Shown piece after piece: positions 1 through 11,500 of a DNA stretch of 64,000 bases (positions are counted from its first letter, which is position 1; every line of letters begins with the position of its first letter). The notes beneath the pieces were generated by a model. It searched no databases and was not told where the DNA came from. It saw only the letters and a list, made by a program, of their open reading frames with translations. Made by a program: the position numbers and the translations under genes. The DNA comes from CAYOEV01 sp964403075 (GTDB lineage: Bacteria; Bacteroidota; Bacteroidia; Cytophagales; Cyclobacteriaceae): NCBI GenBank assembly GCA_964403075.1, contig CAYOEV010000004.1:1-64000 (forward strand), given 5' to 3'.

Positions 1-1345
1 CTTCCGTGTACCTCGCTGGGTGCCGGGTGAATGTTTCCCTCCCCCTCATCTGACCAAGTCTCAATGTTTGTCCTTCCGTCAAGGGTGGCAGCATCGTTTT
101 GGCGTCTGAAGAATCGTCTTCGTCATCCGTAGATTCAATGTAAACTTTAAGAAATCCATCAAATTTCACAACTTCTCCCTGCGCCACCAGTTCCTCGTCT
201 GAGGTGGATATGGCAATGCGTGCCGTGGTACGCTCCAATTGCGCCTCTGCCATTTGAGAAGCGATGGCCCGCTTCCAGATCAAATCATACAATCGGTTTT
301 CTGCCGAATCTTTGCTGTCAGCATTTTGTACTGAAAAGTTCGTGGGACGAATGGCCTCATGGGCTTCCTGTGCGGACTGGTTTTTGGTCTTGAACACACG
401 TCGCTTGGAATATTTCTCGCCATAGTTTTTTACCACCTGGTCTGCGGAAGCTTTGAGTGCTTCTTCCGATAAATTCAATGAATCGGTACGCATGTAAGAA
501 ATTTTACCCGCTTCGTACAATCTTTGCGCCACAGACATGGTCATGGAAACCGGGAAGCCTAGTTTGCGGCTGGCTTCTTGCTGCAGTGTGGACGTGGTGA
601 AGGGAGGTGCAGGTGATTTTTTAACAGGCTTCTTTTCCAAAGCACGGATGCTGAATTCCGCATTTGCGCACGTATTTAAAAACGTCGTCGCTTCTTCGAC
701 GGTATTAAATTTTTTGGGTAAATCTGCCTGAAGCACACTGCCTTTTTCCAGGGGAAACTGTGCCGTGATTTTGAAACTGTTGGTTGTTTGAAACTTATCG
801 ATCTCCCTTTCCCTTTCGACCACCATTCTCACGGCTACAGATTGTACCCGCCCTGCAGACAAGCCCCCTTTGATTTTTTTCCACAGTATGGGCGACAACT
901 CAAAACCCACCAGCCGATCAAGTACGCGTCTTGCCTGTTGGGCATTTACCAGGTCTAGATTGATGCCCCGGGGACTTTGAAGGGCATTGAGGATGGCATT
1001 TTTCGTGATCTCGCGAAAGACAATGCGTCGGGTGTTCGAGTCATTGAGTGAAAGTGCTTCTTTAAGGTGCCAGGAAATAGCCTCTCCCTCTCTGTCATCG
1101 TCCGAGGCCAGGTAGATGGTTTCTGCATCCTTTGCCAGCTTCTTTAATTCCCGGATCACCTCTTTCTTGTCTTTGGAAATTTCGTAGGTCGGGGCGAAGT
1201 TATTTTCCACGTCAATGGCATTTTCTCCCTTGGGTAAATCTCTCACATGGCCATAGGAAGATTTGACTAGAAAATCCTTACCCAAATAACCTTCAATGGT
1301 TTTGGCTTTGGCGGGTGACTCGACGATGACTAGATTTTTTGACAT
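1..1345 (-). CDS. topA: DNA topoisomerase I, 3' part missing
   Basis: Type IA topoisomerase, which relaxes negative supercoils by a transient 5'-phosphotyrosine break. The ATG at 1345 opens with SKNLVIVESPAKAKTIEGYL, the typical TOPRIM start, with E9 as the expected metal/catalytic glutamate. The second TOPRIM motif SDDDREGEA is at residues 81-89. The active-site Tyr is about residue 284, in the SYMRTDS motif. The reading frame runs off the window at position 1 after about 448 codons, near the PPxRYTE-like motif (here HPARYTE). The C-terminal zinc-binding/accessory part is therefore outside the window. It is divergent from the SixA-like gene, with about 100 bp between. Identification is certain; only the 3' end is unknown. 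Confidence 0.97.
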   Translation of the reverse strand, partial: MSKNLVIVESPAKAKTIEGYLGKDFLVKSSYGHVRDLPKGENAIDVENNFAPTYEISKDKKEVIRELKKLAKDAETIYLASDDDREGEAISWHLKEALSLNDSNTRRIVFREITKNAILNALQSPRGINLDLVNAQQARRVLDRLVGFELSPILWKKIKGGLSAGRVQSVAVRMVVEREREIDKFQTTNSFKITAQFPLEKGSVLQADLPKKFNTVEEATTFLNTCANAEFSIRALEKKPVKKSPAPPFTTSTLQQEASRKLGFPVSMTMSVAQRLYEAGKISYMRTDSLNLSEEALKASADQVVKNYGEKYSKRRVFKTKNQSAQEAHEAIRPTNFSVQNADSKDSAENRLYDLIWKRAIASQMAEAQLERTTARIAISTSDEELVAQGEVVKFDGFLKVYIESTDDEDDSSDAKTMLPPLTEGQTLRLGQMRGRETFTRHPARYTE

Positions 1346-1449
1346 GAACTTGCGTCAAAGATTTTAAAAAAAAGATTAGAAAAACAAGACAGGCACTTCG
1401 TTGAAGCCGCTTAAATTTAAGTAGTAAGATTCAGGCAAAGTTCACTCCT

Positions 1450-1926
1450 ATGGATAAATCACTTTTTTTAATGCGGCACGGAGAGGCGGAAACGCGGAGT
1501 ACAGTCGACAAGGAGCGCATGCTTACCGAAAATGGTATGCGCATGGTTCGCCACCAGGCCCGTACGGTTTTCGCCGAAGAATTGCCAGATAAATTCTTAG
1601 TGGGAGAATCCATGCGCACCCGGCAAACCATGGAACATCTTCAGGAGGCGTTGGATATTCCGGACAACCGAATATCTTATGAACCAATCATCTACCAGGC
1701 CTCTATCCGCGAATTATTCGCTCTGGTGTGCCGGTCAGATGAGTTGTGGGGAGCTGTTTGCCTGATTGGTCATAATCCAGCCATCAGCTACTTGGCCGAA
1801 TACCTGACTGGTGAAGCCATTGGTAATTTAACGCCAGGGGGAATAGTAAAAATGACCTTGGGTAATTCTTGGAAGCAGCTCACCCAAAATGCCGCTTCCC
1901 ATGATTTTTATCTTCCTGCCGAATGA
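1450..1926 (+). CDS. SixA-like phosphohistidine phosphatase (histidine phosphatase superfamily)
   Basis: A 158-residue protein of the branch-1 histidine phosphatase superfamily. The catalytic LMRHGEAE motif is at residues 7-14 (His10 is the expected phospho-acceptor), and a second conserved histidine lies in the LIGHNPAIS motif near residue 112. Size and the RHGEAE signature match the SixA group, which in Escherichia coli acts on phosphohistidine in signalling proteins. The real substrate here is unknown. Its TGA stop overlaps the ATG of the next gene (ATGA at 1923-1926), which implies translational coupling with the ureohydrolase. Confidence 0.85.
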   Translation: MDKSLFLMRHGEAETRSTVDKERMLTENGMRMVRHQARTVFAEELPDKFLVGESMRTRQTMEHLQEALDIPDNRISYEPIIYQASIRELFALVCRSDELWGAVCLIGHNPAISYLAEYLTGEAIGNLTPGGIVKMTLGNSWKQLTQNAASHDFYLPAE

Positions 1927-2933
1927 ACTTTAATCCGGGACAAGTAGGAGTCAGGGGCAGTTTGTTCGGATTTCCTTACACACCCGAAACCTCCGCACTC
2001 GTCATATTACCTGTTCCCTGGGAGGTGACTGTCTCCTTTTGTGATGGGACTGCACAGGCACCAGCAGCCATCAGAGAAGCATCTACTCAGTTGGACTTCA
2101 TGCTGCCCCGCTACCACGAACCGTGGCGTTTTGCAGTGGCCATGGCGCCCTTCAACCGCGAATGGCAAAAGAGTTCGGCGCATTGGAGGGATAAAGCCAA
2201 AGCCGTAATTGAAGTACAGGAAAATGGGGAGATACCCGAAAGCCACACATTGTCTGCCATCAATGAAGCCTGTGCGGCCTTTCAAGAGGAGGTCTTTGAT
2301 GCATGCAATCATTGGCTGGCCCAGGGCAAAACGGTGGCCACATTGGGAGGCGATCACAGCACACCTCTTGGACTTTTGCGGGCGTTGAGTGATAGGCAAG
2401 CCTTTGGTATTCTGCAGATTGATGCGCACATGGACTTCCGACCAGGGTATGAAGGGTTTGTTTATTCTCATGCGTCCATCATGCACCATGCCTGCCAACT
2501 CCAGGGTGTAGAAAGTCTCACCCAGGTGGGTATCCGGGATTTTAGTCCGGATGAGGTAACGGCGGCAGAGCAGCTGGGCGCACATATTTTTTATCAGGAA
2601 CACCTCGCTCATGCGCGTTGGAATGGGGCTAATTGGCACATGCAGGTAGCGCAAATTTTGGAAACGTTGCCTCAGGCAGTGTACGTGAGCCTGGATGTGG
2701 ACGCACTAGATCCGGCGCTTTGCCCACATACTGGTACGCCGGTACCCGGAGGGCTGTCTTACGATCAGCTCATTTATTTATTGGAGCAATTGGTGGATAG
2801 TGGTCGAACGATCATAGGTTTTGACCTGAGTGAAAGTGGGGCTGCTGCATGGGATGCCAACGTATCTGCGCGCTTGCTGTACCGGCTGGCAGTAGCCACC
2901 GGGCGTTCGCACGGCCAATTATCGCTTGCTTAA
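1923..2933 (+). CDS. Agmatinase/arginase/formimidoylglutamase family hydrolase
   Basis: A ureohydrolase-fold, dimanganese enzyme of 336 residues. The three metal-ligand motifs are intact: GGDHS at 142-146, DAHMD at 167-171 and SLDVDALDP at 256-264, followed by a GTPVPGGL loop. Family members hydrolyse guanidino or formimino groups (agmatine, arginine, formiminoglutamate). The N-terminal 120 residues are longer than in classical agmatinases, as in many Bacteroidota 'agmatinase family' proteins, so the substrate cannot be decided. No hut or spe genes are adjacent. It is coupled to the SixA-like gene by a 4-bp overlap. Its 3' end overlaps the convergent TlpA-like gene by 15 bp. Confidence 0.85.
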   Translation: MNFNPGQVGVRGSLFGFPYTPETSALVILPVPWEVTVSFCDGTAQAPAAIREASTQLDFMLPRYHEPWRFAVAMAPFNREWQKSSAHWRDKAKAVIEVQENGEIPESHTLSAINEACAAFQEEVFDACNHWLAQGKTVATLGGDHSTPLGLLRALSDRQAFGILQIDAHMDFRPGYEGFVYSHASIMHHACQLQGVESLTQVGIRDFSPDEVTAAEQLGAHIFYQEHLAHARWNGANWHMQVAQILETLPQAVYVSLDVDALDPALCPHTGTPVPGGLSYDQLIYLLEQLVDSGRTIIGFDLSESGAAAWDANVSARLLYRLAVATGRSHGQLSLA

Positions 2934-3491
2934 GCCTCGTAAGAAGGCGCTGAATGCTTCCGTATCGTATTGATTCATGCCATGGGCTTCCACCACGATT
3001 TGCCCTTCAGGAGAAATCACATAGGTGGTAGGTATTGACGAGACCTGGTACATGGCGGGCAATGAGGAAGCCAATCGGTAATGAGGGAAAGTGTAGCCCT
3101 GTTGACGCAGGTAGTTTTGTGCCGTTTGGGCATTATCGTCCATTGACACCATCAAAAAGGTGACTTCCTTGCCAGTTTTTTTAAATAAATCATGGATATC
3201 GGGCATCTCCGCGCGACATGGCGGGCACCAGGTAGCCCAAAAATTAATGAATACGGTTTGTCCCTTTAGGGTCGCTGCGGGAATGATGTGGCCTTCGTCG
3301 TCTTGCAAGCGAAAATTGTAATCGGCCTGAACCGGTGAGTCTATTTGGGAAGGTCGAAATAAACCTGACTCCAACAACGCACCCTGCATGGTGCTAAGTA
3401 GGGGTCGGTACCACCCCGTGAAGTAGAGTGCACCCAATACGGCAATCAGTACTACCCACTCCACGACTTCTTTTCGGGTTTTTTTATTCAT
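2919..3491 (-). CDS. TlpA/ResA-like thiol-disulfide oxidoreductase, membrane anchored
   Basis: A 190-residue protein with one N-terminal membrane segment (about residues 9-27) and a periplasmic AhpC/TSA-Redoxin type thioredoxin fold. The redox motif is WCPPC, with cysteines at 89 and 92, inside FWATWCPPC. The cis-proline loop appears as SSIPTTYVI. Proteins of this kind reduce or oxidise periplasmic thiols, for example in cytochrome c maturation. No cytochrome genes adjoin it, so the partner is unknown. It is convergent with the ureohydrolase gene (15-bp overlap) and divergent from the secreted protein gene at 3560. Confidence 0.9.
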   Translation of the reverse strand: MNKKTRKEVVEWVVLIAVLGALYFTGWYRPLLSTMQGALLESGLFRPSQIDSPVQADYNFRLQDDEGHIIPAATLKGQTVFINFWATWCPPCRAEMPDIHDLFKKTGKEVTFLMVSMDDNAQTAQNYLRQQGYTFPHYRLASSLPAMYQVSSIPTTYVISPEGQIVVEAHGMNQYDTEAFSAFLRGLSKR

Positions 3492-3559
3492 CTTTTTTCA
3501 GGGTTTTCGTCCTGGGCGTTGACATGTATGGGAAGAATCAATAAACCGTTTAATTTTAA

Positions 3560-5437
3560 GTGAAAATTAAAGTCTATTCTCCAATGCAACTACGTGCGCT
3601 TCTATTTATCGCAGTCTTGATGCCCCTCTTGTCAATGGCGCAAAAGAAAGTGAAATACAAAGATCTTTTCCCATTACTGAATTCAAAAGACTATGAAAAG
3701 TCGGTGGCCGACCTCCAAATTTTTTTGGCAGACGGTAAAAATAGTGATCATGCCAATGCCCACTTGCAATATGGCCTTTATTTCGAATGGCGTTTTTACA
3801 ATACCGATGTATTGGAAGACACCACCAGGACCATTCAGGCGGCAGACTCTGCAGTCATCTATCTGCAAAAGGCCAAGCCCATGATCGATGAAAAGGAGTT
3901 GAAAAAGCAGGATGAGCTTGTGATTTTGACCCATAGCGAAAATTTGCCGGAATTGTACACCTCTGTCAAAGATTTTACGGGGGCGGCGNNNNNNNNNNGT
4001 TTTTTCAGAAGGGATCTGCGAACGGGTGAATTTGGCATTAAAGTCTCCGATGTGCATCTGGATATCGAAAAGAAGGTAGAGGCCATTGAAGAAAGATTGG
4101 TCCTGTACCGAAGACTGCACAACAACCTCCGGAGCATTGACAATAAATACAATAGCAGTGCAGGTCTGTACCAGCAGTTGGCCGCGCTAGCACCCGACTA
4201 CAAGACCTTCCTGCTCCGGCTGGATGAGGAGAAAATATTTATTCTGGAAACCTTGCTGAATAACTCAGCAGGACTATATCCATTGATCGACAATGCCCGC
4301 GAGGCGGCCAGGGAAATGGAAATCGAAAAATACATCGAAGGGGAGGTATTCAAGCCCATCGATCACTTTCCCGAAGATGGGGTGGCGCAAACCCCCGTCT
4401 ACAGCGGCACGTTGGATTTATGGGACTACGACAAATGGGCGTCCAAAGCCAAAGACGACTACCTGGGTCTGGAGAATTTCCGTAAAAAAATACTGGCAGT
4501 AGAAAAGCAGATTTACAATGCCAGTCAGTCCATAGAAAGCGGCCAGGGAGCCGCGCCTATTGACTGGAAGCCGTTTTTGGAAGAAGATATGGCCTACTAC
4601 GACCCAGATGCTGTGCCAGTAAGGCTGATCCGTGCCAAAATATTTGAATTGGAAGTAAAAAAGTTAGAGGCTGTGATGAATGACAGCACGTCGGCAGACA
4701 GTGCCAATGTAGTGGTGCAGCTAGACATGGCCGAGGGACTTTCCGTCAACCTGGATAGCATGGACAACATCATGCAGACCGTGAAGCACCCAGAGGCGGA
4801 AACGATGAAAATGCACTATCCTGAAGTGGTGAATGACATCTATGGAGGCCCGGAAGGTTTGGATCGGTTTGTAGATAAAGTGGAAACTGCCGTTCATGAA
4901 AAACGCGAAAAGTGGGACGCCGCCTATGCCCGTTTGCAGGAGCGCGCGCGCTACGCGATTCAAGAGGGAGATTCTATACTATTGGAGTCAGGCAAGGTGG
5001 GACCACGGAATACATTGGGTGCCACGGGTAAGGAAACCCGCGTGGCTTATGGTTATAATTCTGAAATTCAAAAAGGATTTGTGGTGTGGAGTGGGCAGGA
5101 TCGTGGGATTTTGAACAAGGAGGATTTTGACCTCGGTGCCATTAATTTGGCCTCATTTGCTTATGACACCATGCCTACACCAAGTTTGGGTTTTTACCTT
5201 TACGACAAAGAATTGGTGGATGTCGCTGAATCAAAGAACCTAATCCTTGTTTACACCGATAACCGCGGGGCGATTAAATGGAGCAATGCCATACATGCCA
5301 AGCGAAAACCTGAAAACTTTCGCTACGATATGACACTGGAACAGGTCACCATCTTTTTTTATCCTGAAGATGACTTGCCTGAAGGAGGAAAGGAATTGGG
5401 TTACATGGTCATCGACAGAAACGGAAAGGTCAGATAG
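3560..5437 (+). CDS. Unknown secreted protein, interrupted by an assembly gap
   Basis: I do not recognise a named family. The N terminus is a signal peptide (hydrophobic LLFIAVLMPLLSMAQ, cleavage expected after AQ). Translation may begin at the GTG at 3560 or at the ATG at 3584; both keep the signal. The rest is charged, largely helical and rich in Glu/Lys and Leu, and reads like helical or TPR-type repeats with coiled-coil stretches. The C-terminal 150 residues look beta-rich. Ten N at 3989-3998 interrupt it after about residue 143, so the true length there is unknown, although the frame is the same on both sides. It lies just upstream of the T9SS protein but about 150 bp apart. Confidence 0.75.
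   Translation: MKIKVYSPMQLRALLFIAVLMPLLSMAQKKVKYKDLFPLLNSKDYEKSVADLQIFLADGKNSDHANAHLQYGLYFEWRFYNTDVLEDTTRTIQAADSAVIYLQKAKPMIDEKELKKQDELVILTHSENLPELYTSVKDFTGAAXXXXFFRRDLRTGEFGIKVSDVHLDIEKKVEAIEERLVLYRRLHNNLRSIDNKYNSSAGLYQQLAALAPDYKTFLLRLDEEKIFILETLLNNSAGLYPLIDNAREAAREMEIEKYIEGEVFKPIDHFPEDGVAQTPVYSGTLDLWDYDKWASKAKDDYLGLENFRKKILAVEKQIYNASQSIESGQGAAPIDWKPFLEEDMAYYDPDAVPVRLIRAKIFELEVKKLEAVMNDSTSADSANVVVQLDMAEGLSVNLDSMDNIMQTVKHPEAETMKMHYPEVVNDIYGGPEGLDRFVDKVETAVHEKREKWDAAYARLQERARYAIQEGDSILLESGKVGPRNTLGATGKETRVAYGYNSEIQKGFVVWSGQDRGILNKEDFDLGAINLASFAYDTMPTPSLGFYLYDKELVDVAESKNLILVYTDNRGAIKWSNAIHAKRKPENFRYDMTLEQVTIFFYPEDDLPEGGKELGYMVIDRNGKVR
3989..3998. other. Assembly gap (10 N)
   Basis: Ten ambiguous bases inside the unknown secreted-protein gene. 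The fixed length of ten, shared with three later gaps, marks it as a scaffold placeholder, not a measured distance. Confidence 0.99.
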
Positions 5438-5555
5438 TCCAGTGAATGGTTTGGTGTATGACGTTTTGGACCGATTATTGTAAATTCATAGTGCTAAAAT
5501 AGTGGTTGTTTGCATTAAGCCAATACGAATTTGTATTATCTGAGCAATAAATCAC

Positions 5556-5563
5556 TAGATTTG
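5556..5563 (+). promoter_or_regulatory. Bacteroidota-type -7 box (TAGATTTG) of the T9SS surface-protein gene
   Basis: TAGATTTG fits the TAnnTTTG -7 consensus of Bacteroidota and lies 25 bp before the ATG at 5588. A TTTG at 5530-5533 may be the -33 element, though the 22-bp spacing is slightly long. Directly after the box is a 13-bp palindrome, GTTATAATATAAC (5563-5575), which would sit at the transcription start and could be an operator. Confidence 0.5.
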
Positions 5564-5587
5564 TTATAATATAACGTTACATCATCC

Positions 5588-8500
5588 ATGTATTCACCTC
5601 ACAAACTCTGTCTGAGCCTGTTGGCTTTGGTTTGTTCTGTATTGGTCCATGCCCAAGACACCTGGTATGTCCTACAAAATGGTAACTGGAGTGATCCCAG
5701 TACCTGGACTTTGGATGCGGGCACCGCCCCTATACCCAACAACCCCTCTAATGAAACGCCCGGTAGTACGGACGAGGTGATCATCCGGAATGGTAAGACC
5801 GTAACTATCCAGTCGATCACCAATAATTTGACACTCACTGGGATCAGGGTGGATGGCACACTCGATCTTACGACCTCCTCAGGTCATGATTTTGCCGTCA
5901 TCGACGGCTCGGGCACCATACGAATGAGCGGTAATGGGGGTGTAAGTAATTTTCCGGTAGGGGTTACTACCGGCGCCAATGGTTTTGCGAATGCCGCCAA
6001 TGGAGGTTTATTGATCGTGGAGGGTAGCGGTTTGACCTTTGATGTGAGCAATACATTTCGAGATGTCCGGATTTTATTGGCGGCGGCCAGCAACACGGTG
6101 ATATTGGGAACAGATCTGGTGATCAATGGCAACTTTAATGTACGCTTAGGTACCTTCCAATTTGGTGACGGCACCACCACCAACCGTGACCTCACGGTTT
6201 TCGGTGATTTTTTAGTTGAAGACAATGGAGGTGCTCAGGAGGGGAATGTGTCTACGGCCGTAGCCAACGCACGGCACGAGTTCAACCTCTATGGTGATTT
6301 CCTGAACGAAGGCGATGCGCAATTTTCTCAGCGTAACGCTGCTGATTTTACTAGTGAAGCGACCGATGGCATCGTGGATTTAAACCTGCTATCCGATACA
6401 GAAGATCAAAACATCGACTGCAATGGACCCACCTATTTTTATCGGATAGAAATCGATAAGACCTCCACTGACTTTACCGCCTTTCTCCGCGCCGACGATC
6501 CTGCGGACTTTGTGTTGACAGGCGCAGCTGATTATACTACAGGTGGTGATGTGACTGTACCTGCGGACAATCCCAATGCACTGGGACTCATCACAGGCAG
6601 TGTAAGCATGGGTACCAATGTAAGTGTGAGGTTGAATACAACCGGGAATTATTCCGTGGGAACGAACGCCAAATTGATTGTGAGTGGAGGTAATGTGACG
6701 AAAACGGGAGGCGCTGCCATCACTCCTTACGGGACTATCGAGGTGACGGCTGGGATTTTAGAAGTGCCGTCAGGCAGTGGTCTCACCACACGTGATGCAG
6801 GTCAAATCATTGTATCAGGCGGTGAGGTCTGGGTGAGTCAAATTAGAACCTCGATACAAGGTGCTGGCGCAGTGGGGGGGTATCGGCAAACAGGCGGTAC
6901 AGTAAATGTGTGGGATTATTCTGCGGCTGAAAGCCCCATCTTAGGTGTGGCAGCAGGTACGGCCAATGCCGGTTATGCGCGATTTTGTTTGACCTACGAG
7001 GGCAACTCTTTCTCCATGAGTGGGGGAACTTTGAATGTGAAAGACGCGACTGCAAGTGGATTAATGTTTATCAACTCAGATCTAGTGAACATTAATGTTA
7101 CTGGAGGTGCGGTAAACGCCTACTCGAGTGTGAACGATGAATCGGAAATAGCCTCGCTTGCGCCATTCTGGGATTTGAACATCATCAATGAAAGTGGAAA
7201 TGCAGCCGCGAGGGTTACTTCACAAACTCTCACCTGCGGTCCGGGTGGAGCTAATAATCGCACCATCACCGACCCCGACCTTAAAGTATTGAATAACCTG
7301 ACCATCGTCACAAGTACTACCCGTTCACAGACGATCACTGGCGACCCACAGGCAAGTGTATATGGGGGTTACCTCGATCTTTGCCCCGGCAATAATTGCG
7401 TCAACCTGGAAGTTGGCGGCGACCTGACCATAGAAGACAGTGGGGTACTGGACGTTTGGGCCTGGGATGGCACTGACAATGACGGAAGTGCGACCGTCAC
7501 CTTTAATGGAAATGAGGATGGTATTTTTTACGTAGGGGATATCACCACTTACACCAACTCACTGGTGCAATTCAGAGACCCTGAAGACGATGGTCGTACC
7601 GACACTTTTGAAGGGCAGAATGGTACCATGATCTACTGGGAGCTGCCGCTGTACAGCATCACCATCGACAAACCAGGAGCCACCTTATTTTTAAGTTCGA
7701 AATTACCCGGGAAGGGACAACAACCCAATAATCAAGAAGCCAGATTTAAAAATACCACCAATGGCGGCAAGAATGTGACCCAGTTTGCCAGCAACTTATT
7801 GAAGATCACCAATCAGTTCCAGTTACTGAGCGGCACACTCAACCAGGTTGACCCGAATAACACGGTCACGATCACCGAAGACGATGGAGCAACCTTTGGC
7901 TCGGTTTTAGATCCGGTGGCCTACAGTATTCGCCTTTTTGGTGGTGACGTCATCAATCAGGGTAATTTCTTTGTGTACGAAGATGGGGTAACCCCCAAAG
8001 AAGGCATTATTGTACTTCGTAAAGGAGCGGGGGATGTTACATTGGAAACAACAGATGGAGCGACGTTCGGAAACTTCCGATTATTGATTGAGCCGAATGT
8101 GGTTTCCATTACCAGCGATGTTGAGGTGGGCCGGTTGGAGGTCGTAGACGGCACCATAGATATTGGTACGCACAATCTCAAAGTGGATGTATTGGAGTTT
8201 CGAGCAGCCGGTGGAACGCCTGCGGTTGCCAGTGGACAAAATGTTTTTACNNNNNNNNNNCAGTGATCATTACATCCGCATGGCGGGCAATGCCTCAGAT
8301 GGCGGCCTCTCGGTAAAAGTACCCCGCAGCGTTTCAGCCATCCCCAATGTAGACGAATTCGAGAATTTAGCTTCTGCCACCCTTCAAAACGATAACCGTG
8401 AATACAACCAAACCAACCTGATCTGGTATCCGATTGGGACAGATGCCTCTGGATCGGATAAATACACCCCTGCGATCGTGTATCTCCACGATAACGGTAC

Positions 8501-11500
8501 CACTGATGGCGATGAATACATTACTGTGCGCGTAGTGGACTCAGAACTTCAAACTACCGACCTCAGTGGTGGTGATATTCTCTCTTACTATTGGAATGTG
8601 GACTTTGAAGGATACGCCACTGGAGAAGAGCCCACCGTATCGTGGTGGTTCCAATACGATGAAGGGGATGTGGCGGGTACTGAGGCCAATTATGTGCCTG
8701 GCAAGGTACTGAATGGGGGCACCTATGCCCGCTCCGATGAAGGCGGTACCAACGCGGTGAAGAACGGAGGCGCTGGCACCATTGAAGGCAATGCGCTGGG
8801 CAACAATCCGGCCAACGTGATCATTTTCAACGGGGTGGGAACCAGTGGCAGCCCCGACGCAGATGATGACATCGAATCGATCGGCGATCCGCTGTACAAT
8901 GATGCTGCCATAGACGCCAACTGGCAAGACGCCTGGCCTAGTACCGGTTTCCCCCTTGAAAATGCCAACTACACTGCCGGTGTGGCCGCAAGGTTTGTGG
9001 GGGCGCCTGATATTTATTACACCAGAGCAGTCAATGGTGGAACTTGGTTTGAATGGCAAGAAGAAGAACATTGGTCTATTGATCAAGTAAATAAACACGT
9101 GGGTGAACCCATCTCAGATTTGGGTGCAGGCAACCCTGGAGTACCTGGGATCGGAGATGTTGTAATCATAGGCAGTGATTATGTAAACAACTTAACGGGG
9201 GGAAGTTATTCGGACACTGGAACAGACGGTAGGCATCAGCTAAGACTTGATGGTTCACAAGGTGACACAGAAGTTGCTCAATTAATATTTGATTCTCAGG
9301 TGGGAGGCACTGCCTTGGTAGTCAACGACATGTCAAGACTACGAGTACGTTCCGGAATAACTTTTACCACAAGCACGATTACAGGAACAGGGGAAATGGT
9401 TCAAGATGTAGGCCCTGTCGCAGGTGATTTTGGCACAATTAACGCAGATATTGGTGAGTTTGCAAAAGACCCGAATAATGGATGGTTCTTTTGGTTGCAA
9501 GGGACAAATGGATCAACAACTGTCGTAAATGATTTTGATAATTACCCTACTTTTAGAACGTTTGGAGGCGGCACAGGTAAGTTCTTCCAATTCGGAAAAG
9601 AGGTGTCAGCATTGAATATGCTAATTGACAACAATGTGACCTTCCAAGTTGCCAATAATCTGACAATTGACAGCTTGGTATTATTAGGGCAAAATGAAGA
9701 TGGAGCTATTGAGTTTATAGATGTAGGTTCTAGTGTAACGCTGGAGTGTACGGATATACAATTTACGGGTGGGGATCCGAATGTTATCACTGTTGAAAAT
9801 GCCGGCTCTGATATTCACACTTTAAGGGTTAAAGGGAATATTACATTAGATGCAGGTTCAGCAAACACTTTTGATCTATCCTCAGCCGGTACCAATGTAA
9901 TTTTGGATTTGGGCGGAACAAGTGGCAACAACAGCTTTACTGACAATGCTGGCATCACCATGGATCTTTATAGAATAGTAATGAACAAAGGCAGTGATAC
10001 TACCAGCACGTTTACAATTCCAGACGCTTTTACCATTACCCCCCCGAGCGTTAGCGGCACACAACCCATCGAAATCCTCAATGGCTTGCTCGTTCTTGAC
10101 GATGCGGCCATTGATATCACTTTGACTGATGCAGCCAGGGGCAACTTCTTTCTCCCCAACACCAACAACGTAGCCGCCTCTTCGGGCTCAGGTGGTTTGG
10201 AAATAGCCGCAGGCACCGTGCGAATAGAAGGAGACGATACAGGAATGATTCTGGATGGCCTGCTGCGAGTGTCCGGTGGAACGCTTGACCTGGCTGTAAC
10301 AGGGGACAATGGGAATAACTTTATTGAGTATGGGGCTTCAGGAGATGCAGTCATTGAAATTACAGGTGGCTCATTGTTGGTTGGTGCTCAGTTGAGAAGA
10401 AGTCTTACTTCTACTCAAGGNNNNNNNNNNTCGTCAGACGGGCGGTGCGGCCGTATTCGGTGTAGAAGCAGCGCCGGAATCTAGCAGAGGGGTATTCGAG
10501 GTCTTGAACTCGGGAAGTGAATTCACGCATACAGGTGGAGACCTTACGGTTGTCAGACAAAATAACTCTACCACCACGGCTTCTTTGATTCTTCGTCCCG
10601 ACTTAGGTGATTTTGATGTTACGGGGTCAACCATCACCATCGGGAATGGGGACACGCCGGTGAGTCAATCCAACATTGGTATTAATTCCAGTATTTCATT
10701 GAACAACCTTTTGGTAACGGGCAACAACAGCCTCACCGTGCGCACCTTTACCAATGCGCTAGAAGTAAATGACCTGACCATTGAAGCGGGTGGAACATTT
10801 GATGTGGATCGGTTTGATCTGACCATCAATGGTGACCTACTGAATGAAGGGACGTTCACAAACGCCGGAACGGATATAAATCCACAAATGACAACCCTAC
10901 CCAGTGGGGTCCCTCAGAACATTTCAGGCACCGGAGTCACAAATTTTTATAACCTGGAAAAAACTGGCACTGGTACTTTGACCATTGATAAGGAAATATT
11001 CATCGACAATGAACTCGATATTTTGTCCGGGACCATCAGCACGGGAGGCGTGGCGGTAAATGTGGCCGGGGACATATTGCACAATGGCATTCACCAGAGT
11101 AATGCCGCAGGGCCGGGCATCGTGATGAATGGTGTAGAGGCGCAGAACCTGAATACGAGTGTGACCTCGGCTGAATTTGGTGTGCTGACCATTGACAATG
11201 GAAATGGTGTGGAGATACCTGGTTCAGGAAAGATTTTCACAGTAAACGATAAGCTGGTGTTGCGTACTGGCATATTTAACCTGGGTGGCAATCTCCTAAT
11301 CATGAACACCGACGCCTTTTTTGAAAATGGCAGCGGAGGTACAGGCCGTGCAGACTTTAATGTAAATAGCATGGTAACCGTGAATGCGAGCATTACCGAC
11401 AACGGGGTAAGAAAAATCTACGACGATACCTTCACCGGCACCTACTTGTATCCGGTGGGACTGAATTTTTACATTCCCGCGGAAGTGAATGTAGATGCCA

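Noticed and set aside
8163..10484. Separate gene starting at 8163 within the giant protein gene
   Set aside because: The ATG lies before the N gap in a frame not supported by the flanking coding sequence; only the part after 8262 is real and it continues the same repeats.
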